From an uncultured Sphingomonas sp. (lineage in GTDB: Bacteria; Pseudomonadota; Alphaproteobacteria; Sphingomonadales; Sphingomonadaceae): DNA of 64,000 nt. The position numbers and the translations under genes are program-made. Where the stretch lies: positions 62,001-126,000 of the forward strand of contig NZ_CAMLDL010000003.1 of assembly GCF_946478955.1 (NCBI RefSeq). The letters are read 5' to 3'. The notes below the pieces were generated by a model that made no database searches, was not told the origin of the DNA, and worked only from the letters and a program-made list of their open reading frames with translations. Shown piece after piece: positions 35,785-44,723 of the stretch (positions are counted from its first letter, which is position 1; each line of letters begins with the position of its first letter).

Positions 35785-35970
35785 TTAGGCGAGATAAACC
35801 GTCATGAACAGGAAGCCACCGATAAAGGTGAGCGCAAACAGGCGGACATCGTCGGTAATCAGTGACGTAGCGGACTTGGTCTCTGCCTCGTGCAGCACAA
35901 TTGCCTTTGGCCGCTGCGCATTCGCGCGCCGCCGATGATCGTCTTGCATGGTTTGTGAGAACCAGGACAT
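35785..35970 (-). CDS. Small single-span membrane protein
   Basis: 61 residues from an ATG at 35970 (MSWFSQTMQDDHRRRANAQRP...), a charged N-terminal half and one C-terminal helix (VRLFALTFIGGFLFMTVYLA). AAGG lies upstream. Tail-anchored topology with the N-terminus in the cytoplasm is expected. No known family; short but with a convincing charged-head plus helix pattern. Confidence 0.55.
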   Translation of the reverse strand: MSWFSQTMQDDHRRRANAQRPKAIVLHEAETKSATSLITDDVRLFALTFIGGFLFMTVYLA

Positions 35971-36078
35971 GGTGGAAACCTTAACGCCGTTTTTACCATG
36001 TTGGCAACGCGCCCATATGACGCTTGGATCCACGCGTCCCAGCTTGGGACGCGGTGCCCCTTGTGCAACCGATGGGGC

Positions 36079-37701
36079 TTAACCTTTGCTCACCGCTTTG
36101 GGCGGTTGGTCGGCAATCGCTTCCTGCCGCCGCTGACGCAGCAGCGCGGCGGTCTGATCGCCATTTGCGGGCTTCCCGAAATACCAGCCCTGCCCGATAC
36201 TGCAGCCAATACCGGCCAGCGCAGCGTGGGCCCGCGCATTTTCAATGCCTTCGGCGGTAACGGGCACCCCCAGCGCCTCTGCCAGCGTCGTAACGGCGCG
36301 GACAATCGCGGCGCTTTCGCGGTCCAATTCAAGTTGGGCGATGAAGCTTCGATCGATCTTGATCACATCAAACGGTAGTGATCGCAGGTGCGATAGCGAC
36401 GAGAAGCCAGTCCCAAAATCGTCGAGTGCGAGCCGTATCCCCTGATTTTTCAATCCGGTCACGATTGCTCGCGCAAGCTCCAAATCGCTGAACAAGCTAC
36501 TTTCCGTAATTTCGACAACCAATCGGTCCGCGGGAAACCGGGCTTCCGTCAATAGGCGGACAATTCGCTGGGCCAGCCAGCCATCAGCAAGCTGAAACGG
36601 CGAAATGTTGACGGAGATTTTGATCGCTGGGTCCCAAGCAGCCGCCTGCGTCAACGCCGATAGCATGACCTGCTCCGACAACCGCCCAATCAGATTATGC
36701 TCCTCGGCAATGGTAATAAAGCGATCCGGTCCGATCGTGCCATTGAGCGGATGTTCCCACCGCGCGAGCACTTCAAATCCGACGATTTCGCCGGTCAATA
36801 GGTCAACCTGCGGTTCGAAATAGGGAACGAATTGCCCATGCTCCAGGCCGTAGCGGATGCCCTGTTCAATTTCACCTTGCGCTACCAGTGCCCTTTCCAT
36901 GCCTTCATCAAACCATACCGGCCGGGCAGCGCGGGTCGAACGGGCACGTTCGAGGGCAATGTCGGCGCGCCTCAGCAGTCCGCGGATGCTGGTCGTTGAC
37001 GGGTCGGAATGGGCCGCGCCAAGAAATGCACCGATCTGTATCATTCGCCCTTCAGCATCGAGGGGTCGGGTCACCGAACGGAGCAACCGTGCCGCCTCCT
37101 GATCAGCGAGATCCTGATCATCGAGTGTGCAGGCCATTGCCACCGCGAATTCATCCCCTGACAGGCGCGCGACCAATCGATCCTCCGCGCCCTTGACGGT
37201 TAGTGATGCCGCAACCTGCCGCATCACCTCATCGCCGACATCGTAACCGTGGCGATCGTTTACCGATTTGAATCGGTTCAGTTGCAGCGAAAGAATGAAG
37301 AGTTGGCGCCCCCGATCGAGCAACCGAAGTCGCAATTCTTCGCCCTGATCGGCAAACCCTTTGCGATTCAGCAGGCCGGTTAAGCCGTCTGTGGTTGCCA
37401 TCAACGCCGCACGCTCTTCACTATCGCGGCGCATTTCGGCCTCGTGCAGAAGATCTGCATACCGGCGCCACCCGAACAGGATCAATATGACGTTAAGAAT
37501 GAGGGCGGTCGCCGTGACCTGCAGACCCGGACCGATATCGGTTCCGGCAAAGCTTAGGCGGTTGAAAAATTCGCTGCCGTTCCAGATCAGCATGAAGACC
37601 GCAGCGATCAGAACAGAAAGGACAATCAGGTCACGACGCGCATTCGCGAGGGAAAGCTCGCCATCGCGTCGCCGCCAGACCCGGTTGAACAAACTCCCCA
37701 C
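36079..37701 (-). CDS. Membrane-anchored GGDEF-EAL protein, probable c-di-GMP phosphodiesterase
   Basis: 540 residues: two N-terminal helices (LIVLSVLIAAVFMLIW and VTATALILNVILILFGW), a GGDEF domain (about 95-255) and an EAL domain (about 280-530). The GGDEF motif reads SGDEF (181-185) and the first metal-ligand Asp position (canonical D-x-D before FK) is Gln140/Asn142, so cyclase activity is doubtful. The EAL domain keeps its catalytic residues: EVL (310-312), Asn365, Glu397, DDFGTG (427-432), Lys448, Glu484. It therefore likely hydrolyses c-di-GMP with a GTP-sensing GGDEF partner. Start GTG 37701 is uncertain. Confidence 0.9.
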   Translation of the reverse strand: MGSLFNRVWRRRDGELSLANARRDLIVLSVLIAAVFMLIWNGSEFFNRLSFAGTDIGPGLQVTATALILNVILILFGWRRYADLLHEAEMRRDSEERAALMATTDGLTGLLNRKGFADQGEELRLRLLDRGRQLFILSLQLNRFKSVNDRHGYDVGDEVMRQVAASLTVKGAEDRLVARLSGDEFAVAMACTLDDQDLADQEAARLLRSVTRPLDAEGRMIQIGAFLGAAHSDPSTTSIRGLLRRADIALERARSTRAARPVWFDEGMERALVAQGEIEQGIRYGLEHGQFVPYFEPQVDLLTGEIVGFEVLARWEHPLNGTIGPDRFITIAEEHNLIGRLSEQVMLSALTQAAAWDPAIKISVNISPFQLADGWLAQRIVRLLTEARFPADRLVVEITESSLFSDLELARAIVTGLKNQGIRLALDDFGTGFSSLSHLRSLPFDVIKIDRSFIAQLELDRESAAIVRAVTTLAEALGVPVTAEGIENARAHAALAGIGCSIGQGWYFGKPANGDQTAALLRQRRQEAIADQPPKAVSKG

Positions 37702-37755
37702 GAGCTAGGCAGTTAAGGCCGACTGCTTAATATTTTACTGAAATATCGGAATAGT

Positions 37756-37841
37756 TGGTGCGGACGGCGGGACTCGAACCCGCACTCCCTTACGGGAAGA
37801 AGATTTTAAGTCTCCAGCGTCTACCATTTCGCCACGTCCGC
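37756..37841 (-). tRNA. tRNA-Leu (anticodon TAA)
   Basis: The minus strand folds into an 86-base tRNA: acceptor GCGGACG / CGTCCGC, D-arm, anticodon arm GGAGA-CTTAAAA-TCTTC giving TAA, a long variable arm typical of Leu, T-arm GGGTTCGAGTCCC, and an encoded CCA (37756-37758). Confidence 0.97.
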
Positions 37842-37880
37842 TGGCACCGCCGCGAGAGTGGTGCCCACGCGGCGACAACA

Positions 37881-38177
37881 TTATTCCGAAATCACGTCAC
37901 TTAAATTCAACCGCTCGCGCATTTCCTTGCCCGGCTTGAAATAGGGCACCCGCTTTGCGGCAACATCAACCGACTCACCCGTGCGCGGGTTGCGGCCGGT
38001 GCGCGCATCGCGCTGGCGCGTGGAAAAGGCGCCAAAGCCACGCAATTCGACACGGCCGCCGGTCGCCAACTGCTCGGTAATGGAATCAAACAGGGCGGTG
38101 ACGACATTTTCGACCTCGCGCTGCGTCAGGTCAGGAAAATCGCTGCACAGCTTCTGCACCAGTTCAGACCGGATCAT
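37881..38177 (-). CDS. ihfB: Integration host factor subunit beta
   Basis: 98 residues. The HU/IHF fold is clear: [32 protein letters not shown], then [28 protein letters not shown] with the DNA-intercalating proline loop, and [16 protein letters not shown]. It bends DNA with IhfA. It lies downstream of rpsA on the same strand, the usual order. ATG 38177 chosen over a GTG six codons upstream. Confidence 0.95.
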   Translation of the reverse strand: MIRSELVQKLCSDFPDLTQREVENVVTALFDSITEQLATGGRVELRGFGAFSTRQRDARTGRNPRTGESVDVAAKRVPYFKPGKEMRERLNLSDVISE

Positions 38178-38264
38178 CTTGCGTTCCCGCTCCACTTAAA
38201 ATCGTGATTCTCACGCGCCCCCCTGGCGCTAGGTCGCAATGCCTAACAGCGCCTTACCAAAAGG

Positions 38265-38303
38265 GAAAGGGCGCAGATGCATACGCATCCACGCCCCTTC
38301 ATT
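38265..38303 (-). terminator. Probable rpsA terminator
   Basis: On the minus strand the hairpin GGGCG-TG-GATGC-GTAT-GCATC-TG-CGCCC is followed by TTTCCCTTTT, about 90 bases after the rpsA stop and before ihfB. The two 5-bp stems are separated by a 2-base internal loop. Confidence 0.65.
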
Positions 38304-38389
38304 TTGTTGCACCGCGGTCACCCACAGCGCCATGTTAGTCAAAATAGGCTGCGCCCGGCCAGGCATTACACCCTGGCAGGGAAACCAGC

Positions 38390-40111
38390 TTACTTCTTCT
38401 TCGAACCAGCTTCGGCCTTTTCCTTCAGCGCGGCGCCGAGGATGTCGCCGAGCGACGCACCCGAATCCGACGAGCCGTACTGGGCAACCTGCTGCTTCTC
38501 TTCGGCAATCTGCATCGCCTTGATCGAGAAGTTCGGCTTCTTCGACCGGTCGAAACCGGTGACCATCGCATCGAACTTCTGACCGACCTGGAAGCGTTCC
38601 GGACGCTGTTCGTCACGGTCGCGGCCGAGGTCGGTGCGCTTGATGAAGCCGGTCGCCCCGTCGTCGCCGACCTGAACTTCCAGGCCGCCATCACGAACTT
38701 CGAGAACGGTGACGGTGACGGTTTCGCCCTTGTTAACGCCAGCGCCGCCGGCCGAAGCGGCCGCGACACCGCCGCGTTCAAGCTGCTTCATGCCGAGACT
38801 GATGCGTTCCTTTTCGACGTCGACATCGAGAACAACGGCCTTGACCATTTCGCCCTTGCGGTGAAGCGCCAGAGCTTCCTCGCCCGACACGCCCCATGCG
38901 ATGTCCGACATGTGGACCATGCCGTCGACATCGCCCGGAAGGCCGATGAACAGGCCGAATTCGGTGGCATTCTTGACTTCGCCTTCGACTTCGGTGCCGA
39001 CCGGGTGCTTGTCCGCGAAGTCCGACCACGGGTTGGTCTGAGCCTGCTTGAGGCCGAGCGAGATGCGACGCTTTTCTTCGTCGACCTCGAGGATCTTCAC
39101 TTCAACTTCCTGGCTGGTCGAGACGATCTTGCCCGGGTGGACGTTCTTCTTGGTCCAGCTCATTTCGCTGACGTGGACCAGGCCTTCGATGCCCGGCTCA
39201 AGCTCAACGAATGCACCATATTCGGTGATGTTGGTGACGCGGCCCGAGAAGGTGCCGTCGATCGGGTATTTGGCGCCTGCGCCTTCCCACGGATCCGATT
39301 CCAGCTGCTTCATGCCTAGCGAAATACGCTGCGTGTCGCGGTTGATGCGGATGATCTGAACCTTCACAGTGTCACCAATGTTGATGACTTCGCTCGGGTG
39401 GTTGACGCGCTTGTAGCTGATGTCGGTGACGTGCAGCAGGCCGTCGATACCGCCGAGATCAACGAACGCACCATAATCAGTGATGTTCTTGACGACGCCT
39501 TCGATCACCTGGCCTTCTTCAAGGCTCTGGATCAGGCCCGAACGCTGTTCAGCGCGGGTTTCTTCGAGGATGGCGCGGCGCGACACGACGATGTTACCAC
39601 GGCGACGGTCCATCTTCAGGATCTGGAACGGCTGGGCAATGTCCATCAGCGGCTGAACGTCGCGGACAGGGCGAATGTCGACCTGACTGCCCGGAAGGAA
39701 CGCAACAGCACCGCCGAGGTCGACGGTGAAGCCGCCCTTGACGCGACCGAAGATGACACCGTCAACGCGGTTGCCGGCTTCATATTCGCCTTCCAGCTTG
39801 TCCCAGGCGGCTTCGCGGCGGGCGCGGTCGCGGCTGAGCATTGCTTCGCCATTGGCGTTTTCAACGCGATCGACATAAACCTCAACCGTGTCACCAACCT
39901 TGAGGTCGGCCTTCTGACCCGGGGCGGCGAATTCGCGCAGTGCAACGCGACCTTCGCTCTTCAACCCGACGTCGATGACAGCGAGATCATTTTCGATTGC
40001 GGTAACCTTGCCGGTGACGACTTTGCCTTCAAAGCCTTCGTCTTCGCCGCCAAGTGATTCATTAAGGAGGGCCGCGAAATCGTCGCGGCTCGGAAATGCC
40101 GTAGTGGCCAT
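38390..40111 (-). CDS. rpsA: 30S ribosomal protein S1
   Basis: 573 residues with six S1 motifs, for example GFEGKVVTGKVTAIENDLAVIDVG and the later YGAFVDLGGIDGLLHVTDISYKR and YGAFVELEPGIEGLVHVSEMSW. S1 delivers mRNA to the 30S subunit, especially messages with weak Shine-Dalgarno sequences. The start MATTAFPSRDDF at ATG 40111 is the conserved one; the frame is open a further 80 codons upstream but that sequence is not S1-like. Three genes in this window apparently start at CTG or ATT, which makes the initiation machinery relevant. Confidence 0.97.
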   Translation of the reverse strand: MATTAFPSRDDFAALLNESLGGEDEGFEGKVVTGKVTAIENDLAVIDVGLKSEGRVALREFAAPGQKADLKVGDTVEVYVDRVENANGEAMLSRDRARREAAWDKLEGEYEAGNRVDGVIFGRVKGGFTVDLGGAVAFLPGSQVDIRPVRDVQPLMDIAQPFQILKMDRRRGNIVVSRRAILEETRAEQRSGLIQSLEEGQVIEGVVKNITDYGAFVDLGGIDGLLHVTDISYKRVNHPSEVINIGDTVKVQIIRINRDTQRISLGMKQLESDPWEGAGAKYPIDGTFSGRVTNITEYGAFVELEPGIEGLVHVSEMSWTKKNVHPGKIVSTSQEVEVKILEVDEEKRRISLGLKQAQTNPWSDFADKHPVGTEVEGEVKNATEFGLFIGLPGDVDGMVHMSDIAWGVSGEEALALHRKGEMVKAVVLDVDVEKERISLGMKQLERGGVAAASAGGAGVNKGETVTVTVLEVRDGGLEVQVGDDGATGFIKRTDLGRDRDEQRPERFQVGQKFDAMVTGFDRSKKPNFSIKAMQIAEEKQQVAQYGSSDSGASLGDILGAALKEKAEAGSKKK

Positions 40112-40433
40112 TAGGTGTATAACCTTTGTATTCGGGCAGGCCGCCAGCCGGACCACCATGGTCGGCTTACCATCTGACGGGCTTGGTATCCCTTGATCCG
40201 CCATCCCAGCCCCATGCTGAAACGACATCCCGCAAACACCCTTCAACCCGTTGCCGCACAAACGAAAAAACGCGACCGACCCATGACCTTTAGAGCCATG
40301 AACCATCGCGCTCGCCGCTGTGACGGGCATCGGGCATCGCGAAAGGCGCATACCGGACAGGCGCGCCTATAGGCGAAACCCCCTGTGAGAGCAAGATTGC
40401 CCCCATCCCTTGCCCCGTGTAGCACCGGCGGCG
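40112..40433. other. Intergenic region between rpsA and the RNB gene
   Basis: 322 bases without a credible gene. It must hold the rpsA promoter and leader (minus strand) and the promoter of the plus-strand RNB gene. I see AAAGG about 15 bases before the rpsA ATG and short palindromes such as GGCGCGCC, but no clear sigma-70 pair. The minus-strand frame stays open with rpsA but shows no protein-like conservation. Confidence 0.5.
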
Positions 40434-41816
40434 ATGAAAGTGCTACGCGATCCCGACTGCATTCTTGAAAAAGGGCTCGACGCGATCCGCGCCCAATTCA
40501 AGCTTCCGGACCATTTTCCTGCCGATGCGCAGGCCGAAGCAGAAGCCGCCTCACGAAAACCCTTGTCGGACCATGTAGACCGGACCGATATCCCGTTCGT
40601 AACCCTGGACCCGGCAAGCAGTATGGACCTGGATCAGGCATTCGCGATCGAGAAAGCGGGCAGCGACCTAATTCTGCAGTACGCCATCGCCGACGTCGCC
40701 TGGTTCGTAAATGTCGGCGGCGCGATGGACAGGATCGCGTGGGAACGGGGCGAAAGCCAATATCTACCGGACGGCAAGATCAGCCTATATCCACCCAGCT
40801 TGAGCGAGGGTGCGGCGAGCTTGCTTCCGTCGGTGGACCGGCCGGCCATCATCTTTTCAGTACGCATCCCGCCCGACGGGGCGGCGCGACTGGACGGCGC
40901 CGAACGAGCCGTTGTGCGCAGCCGGGCGAAACTGGCGTATGATCATGTCAAACCGTCTGAACTGCCCGACGGTTTCGCCGAATTGTCGCGCCGTATCGTG
41001 GCGGCTGAAGACGCTCGCGGTGCCGCCCGCATCGACCCACCGGAACAGGAAGTCGTCCGCGACGACGGCCATTATCGGCTTGAACTGCGCCCGCAGTCGC
41101 AAGCGGAACAGGATAATGCGTCGCTCAGCCTCGCCTGCAATGTGGCGGTCGCGCACGCTCTGTTCAAACACCACACCGGCCTGTTCCGAACAATGGCGGA
41201 ACCCGCGCCCTGGGCCGTGCGCCGATTGCGCCATTCTGCCGAGGCATTGGGCATCGATTGGCCAAAGAAAATTGGCCTGGAGGAGATGGAACGGTCACTA
41301 AACGCCAGTGACCGCAAGCAGGCGGCGCTGATGCTCGCCATTCGCCGCGCCAGTCCCGGCGCGCAATATGAACCCTATCAACAGGGCGTAAAGCCGTGGC
41401 ATGCGGCAATGGCGGCGACCTACAGTCACGCCACCGCGCCCTTGCGCCGACTTGCGGACCGATATGTGGTGATGACTGCCCTCGCCGTGGCGAATGGCAA
41501 ACCGGTACCGGATTGGTGCACCCTGGCCTTTCCCTTGCTGCCCAAGGTGATGGCATCGGCAGATAATCTCGGCGGACAGATTGAACGCGCCGTCGTCGAT
41601 CTTGCCGAAGCAGTCATGTTGGAACCCGACATCGGCAAGGATTATGAGGCCATTGTCACCGATACTGATGAGCGTGGCGCACGTATTCAGCTTTGCGCCG
41701 AACCCGTTGTGGCGCGGATCAAGACGAACGGGCTGGTCGCCGGCGATAAAATTGAGGTGAAGCTCGACAGCGCCGATCCGGCAACCCGCACCATTACTTT
41801 TTCCAAGATTGGCTGA
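40434..41816 (+). CDS. RNB-domain ribonuclease (RNase II/R family, compact form)
   Basis: 460 residues. The catalytic strand reads TLDPASSMDLDQAFAIE, retaining Asp residues of the RNase II/R active site, followed by YAIADVAWFVNVGGAMDRIAWERGESQYLPDGKISLYPPSLSEGAASLL, typical RNB. YSHATAPLRRLADRYVVM is the conserved C-terminal part of the domain. Unlike RNase R encoded at 2285 it lacks cold-shock domains and ends with a short S1-like stretch. Probably an accessory exoribonuclease. It sits between rpsA and cmk on the opposite strand. Confidence 0.9.
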   Translation: MKVLRDPDCILEKGLDAIRAQFKLPDHFPADAQAEAEAASRKPLSDHVDRTDIPFVTLDPASSMDLDQAFAIEKAGSDLILQYAIADVAWFVNVGGAMDRIAWERGESQYLPDGKISLYPPSLSEGAASLLPSVDRPAIIFSVRIPPDGAARLDGAERAVVRSRAKLAYDHVKPSELPDGFAELSRRIVAAEDARGAARIDPPEQEVVRDDGHYRLELRPQSQAEQDNASLSLACNVAVAHALFKHHTGLFRTMAEPAPWAVRRLRHSAEALGIDWPKKIGLEEMERSLNASDRKQAALMLAIRRASPGAQYEPYQQGVKPWHAAMAATYSHATAPLRRLADRYVVMTALAVANGKPVPDWCTLAFPLLPKVMASADNLGGQIERAVVDLAEAVMLEPDIGKDYEAIVTDTDERGARIQLCAEPVVARIKTNGLVAGDKIEVKLDSADPATRTITFSKIG

Positions 41817-41860
41817 TTTTCCCGGATGACGTCGCCCACCCGCTAACGTAATCTAGGGTC

Positions 41861-44023
41861 ATGAAAGCTTTGGGTTGGCACCGCCGCATCGCGGCCTTCG
41901 CATGTTCATCCGCACTGATCGGGTCCATCGCCTGGGCGTGCGCCGACGGCGGCTATGAAACGGGATTTGAGCCGACCGACAGCGTTGGCGTGCTTTCTCC
42001 CGGCAATGACACGCGGACCAATTTCGTCCTGTTGATGGCTGATCGCAATGGCACCAAAGTCGCCGATCCGGCGCAGCTGACCCAGGCAATTGTGCCATTC
42101 GATATGCCCTACCCGGTGTTTGAAACGCGCCTTTCTCCGCCACGGAAGGATGGTGATCGGGATGGCTATATCGACCGGAAATCCGCCTGGGGGCTTAGTG
42201 CCGACAGCGACTACGACTGGCGCAGCGGCAATCTGGGACTTTGCCACAGTAATAAAAGCGGCGCGGCCGATCTGGCCGCTGCGCTGAACGCCGACCGTTC
42301 GGTGCCAACCGCAGAAAAGCAGCAATTGTTGGCCGCGCGCGACGCCTTTGGAACGGCGTGTGACAAGGCCGGCGACGCCAGCGTCGACCTGACGGCCATC
42401 ACAAGCCCGTCCGGCCGTGCCTATGCGAGCTATATCAACGGCGCGCGGCTCTTTTACGCCGAGAATTTTGGGGAGGCGGCAACGCGTTTTGCGGCGATCA
42501 CTGGATCTGCGCCGACCTGGCTCGCCGACGCTGCGGCCTATATGCGCTTTCGAACCGCGTTGGCGGCGGCCGCGCATGCCAATTTCGACCAATATGGGTC
42601 GATGCGCGAACCGGCCGAGCGCAACGCCGATGCCATCCGCGTCGCCGAACAGGCGCGGCGCGATTATCTAAATGCCTACCCCAATGGCCGCTACGCAGCC
42701 TCGGCGCGGGCATTGTCGCGGCGCACTGCCTGGCTTTCGAATAATCGCACCGCGCTCGGCATTGCCTATTCCGAAATGGTGAAGCGGGACGTTCGAGAGG
42801 AAGGCAACCTGCCCAATTTGGCGGCGATGGACGAAATCGACATCAAGCTGCTGCCGTCCAACGAAGGCGCGGGCGTCAGCGACCCCGCTCTTTTGGCAGT
42901 CATTGACCTGATGCGCCTTCGCCCAACTGAGGAGTATGATAAAGAACGGACGAGCAATGGCGCGCTGCTGACACGGGCAGACCTGGAGCGGCAGAAACCG
43001 GTATTTGCCCGGGACCCCGACCTCTACGGCTTCCTGCTGGCGGCCGAGGCATTTTATAGCCGCAATCAACCGCGCGAGGTGCTGTCTCTGATTCCCGACG
43101 CGGCTCACCAGCAACGCTTCAGCTATCTGCAATTCAGTCGGCAGATGCTGCGGGGTTTCGCCCTGGAAGCGGCCAAGGACCGAAACGCGCGTGCATTCTG
43201 GCTCAGCCTCCTTGCCGGTGCCACGCAGCCCTATCAACGGGCCGCCATCGAGCTCGCCATTTATCAGCACGACCGGGATGCCGGAGCGGTTGGGCGATTG
43301 TTCGAAACCGGAAGTCCAATCCTTCATCCCCTGATCCGGCAGGAAGCGATTGAAGAAGATGCCGGGCCGCAGTTGCTACGTCAGCAGGCGTCGGCCGGTG
43401 CCACGCAGCAACAGCGCGACGTGGCCTTGTACCTGCTTCTCGGCAATGAATTGCACCACGGCATGTACCGCCAGTTCCTGGCCGATCAGGCGATGGTGGG
43501 CACGCGCGGCGACAAGGACGGCAACTATGGCTGGTCGGTCAGCAGCTACGACCCAACATGGTCGACCGAATTGCGCGCACCGCGGCTTCAGGATTACGCC
43601 ACATCCAGCCAGACCGGGTCAGGATGCGCATCAATCCTCCCCACGGTTCAGGCGCTTGCCGACAATGCCAAAGCGGTCAGGCCGCAGCTATGCCTGGCGG
43701 AATTCTTGCGCGTGAAGGACTATGATAGCTGGAATGAGCGGTGGAGCTCGAAAGATATGGAAATGAAGCGCGGCGCGCGCAATCACTTCCCCGGTACGCC
43801 GCTGACACGGTCCGCGATCTACCGTGCTGTCCTGGCTGATCCGTCAGCGACCGCCGATGACCGCGCATTTGCACTGAATCGATCTATTCGTTGCTACGCG
43901 CCAAGCAATTACAGCAGCTGCGGTGACAACGAACCTCAGTCGGTACGCAAGGCCTGGTTCGAAGAGTTGAAACGCAAATATCCCGGCAGCAGTTGGGCCA
44001 AGGATTTGAAATATTATTGGTAG
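41861..44023 (+). CDS. Large secreted protein with TPR-like repeats and an EF-hand-like loop
   Basis: 720 residues with an N-terminal export signal (hydrophobic AAFACSSALIGSIAWA, then CADGG). Residues 97-108 read DGDRDGYIDRKS, an EF-hand/dockerin-type calcium loop. From about 180 to the end the sequence is alpha-helical with repeated A-x-x-Y / AAAY patterns suggestive of TPR or Sel1-like solenoid. It overlaps the following lipoprotein gene by 11 bases. I do not recognise a named family; a periplasmic scaffold or binding partner for the DUF3142 lipoprotein is a guess from context. Confidence 0.75.
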   Translation: MKALGWHRRIAAFACSSALIGSIAWACADGGYETGFEPTDSVGVLSPGNDTRTNFVLLMADRNGTKVADPAQLTQAIVPFDMPYPVFETRLSPPRKDGDRDGYIDRKSAWGLSADSDYDWRSGNLGLCHSNKSGAADLAAALNADRSVPTAEKQQLLAARDAFGTACDKAGDASVDLTAITSPSGRAYASYINGARLFYAENFGEAATRFAAITGSAPTWLADAAAYMRFRTALAAAAHANFDQYGSMREPAERNADAIRVAEQARRDYLNAYPNGRYAASARALSRRTAWLSNNRTALGIAYSEMVKRDVREEGNLPNLAAMDEIDIKLLPSNEGAGVSDPALLAVIDLMRLRPTEEYDKERTSNGALLTRADLERQKPVFARDPDLYGFLLAAEAFYSRNQPREVLSLIPDAAHQQRFSYLQFSRQMLRGFALEAAKDRNARAFWLSLLAGATQPYQRAAIELAIYQHDRDAGAVGRLFETGSPILHPLIRQEAIEEDAGPQLLRQQASAGATQQQRDVALYLLLGNELHHGMYRQFLADQAMVGTRGDKDGNYGWSVSSYDPTWSTELRAPRLQDYATSSQTGSGCASILPTVQALADNAKAVRPQLCLAEFLRVKDYDSWNERWSSKDMEMKRGARNHFPGTPLTRSAIYRAVLADPSATADDRAFALNRSIRCYAPSNYSSCGDNEPQSVRKAWFEELKRKYPGSSWAKDLKYYW

Positions 44024-44723
44024 GGTTCTGCTGATCGCGACGGCGACGCTGATTCTAGTCGGTTGCAAATTTGGTGACCCCGACGAAGTCGTGGCGTCAC
44101 GATACGACAGTTTCTGGCTGTGGGCCGGCGTGAAGACGCCCGCTCACCTTGAACGGGCGAGCACCGTCTATCTTCTGGACGGAGAGCTTCGGGGTTCACC
44201 CGCCCGCTTCATACCTCTACGTCCCTCTACGCCTCATGCCCCCAATCCGCACGTCTGGCTGGTTGTTCGCACCAACACGGTAGCCTGGCCTGCCGGGACC
44301 GCCAAAGGATTGAGCCAGCGGCTTGAAAGCTGGGAAGCGGCGGGTAATCATGTCGAAGGCATCCAGATCGATTTCGACGCTGCGACCCGCGGGCTTAGCG
44401 ATTATGTCCGCGTTTTTAAGGCCTTCCGAGAGCAGCTCCCGTCCAGGTATAAACTATCGATCACCGGGCTGATGGACTGGAGCGCCAATGGCGATCCGAA
44501 AGCACTGGCCGCGCTTGCTGGCGTTGTCGATGAGGTTGTCATTCAGACCTATCAGGGTCGCGAAACTATCGACGGGTACGACCGCTATTTCCAGCGGATG
44601 CGGGATTTCCCCATCCCATTCAAAGTGGGCCTTGTTGAGCATGGCCGCTGGACTGAACCGGACGGGCTATCCGCCGAGCGGAATTTTCGAGGGTATGTCG
44701 TTTTTCTGGTCAACCGAAATTAG
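44013..44723 (+). CDS. DUF3142 lipoprotein (ATT start)
   Basis: 236 residues when started at the ATT at 44013: M-IGRVLLIATATLILVGCK is then a textbook lipoprotein signal with lipobox LVGC (Cys18). AAGGA ends eight bases before the ATT, and the in-frame stop at 44007 excludes any earlier start. A GTG at 44091 would lose the whole signal. The body carries the DUF3142 signature: VEGIQIDFDAATRGLSDYVRVFKAFREQLP, KLSITGLMDWSANGDP, DEVVIQTYQGRETIDGYDRYF, FKVGLVEHG. The fold is TIM-barrel-like; activity unknown. Confidence 0.85.
   Translation: MIGRVLLIATATLILVGCKFGDPDEVVASRYDSFWLWAGVKTPAHLERASTVYLLDGELRGSPARFIPLRPSTPHAPNPHVWLVVRTNTVAWPAGTAKGLSQRLESWEAAGNHVEGIQIDFDAATRGLSDYVRVFKAFREQLPSRYKLSITGLMDWSANGDPKALAALAGVVDEVVIQTYQGRETIDGYDRYFQRMRDFPIPFKVGLVEHGRWTEPDGLSAERNFRGYVVFLVNRN

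Noticed and set aside
38355..38381. GCCAGG / CCTGGC hairpin just after rpsA as terminator
   Set aside because: No T-run follows on the minus strand; the hairpin at 38265-38303 is the better candidate.
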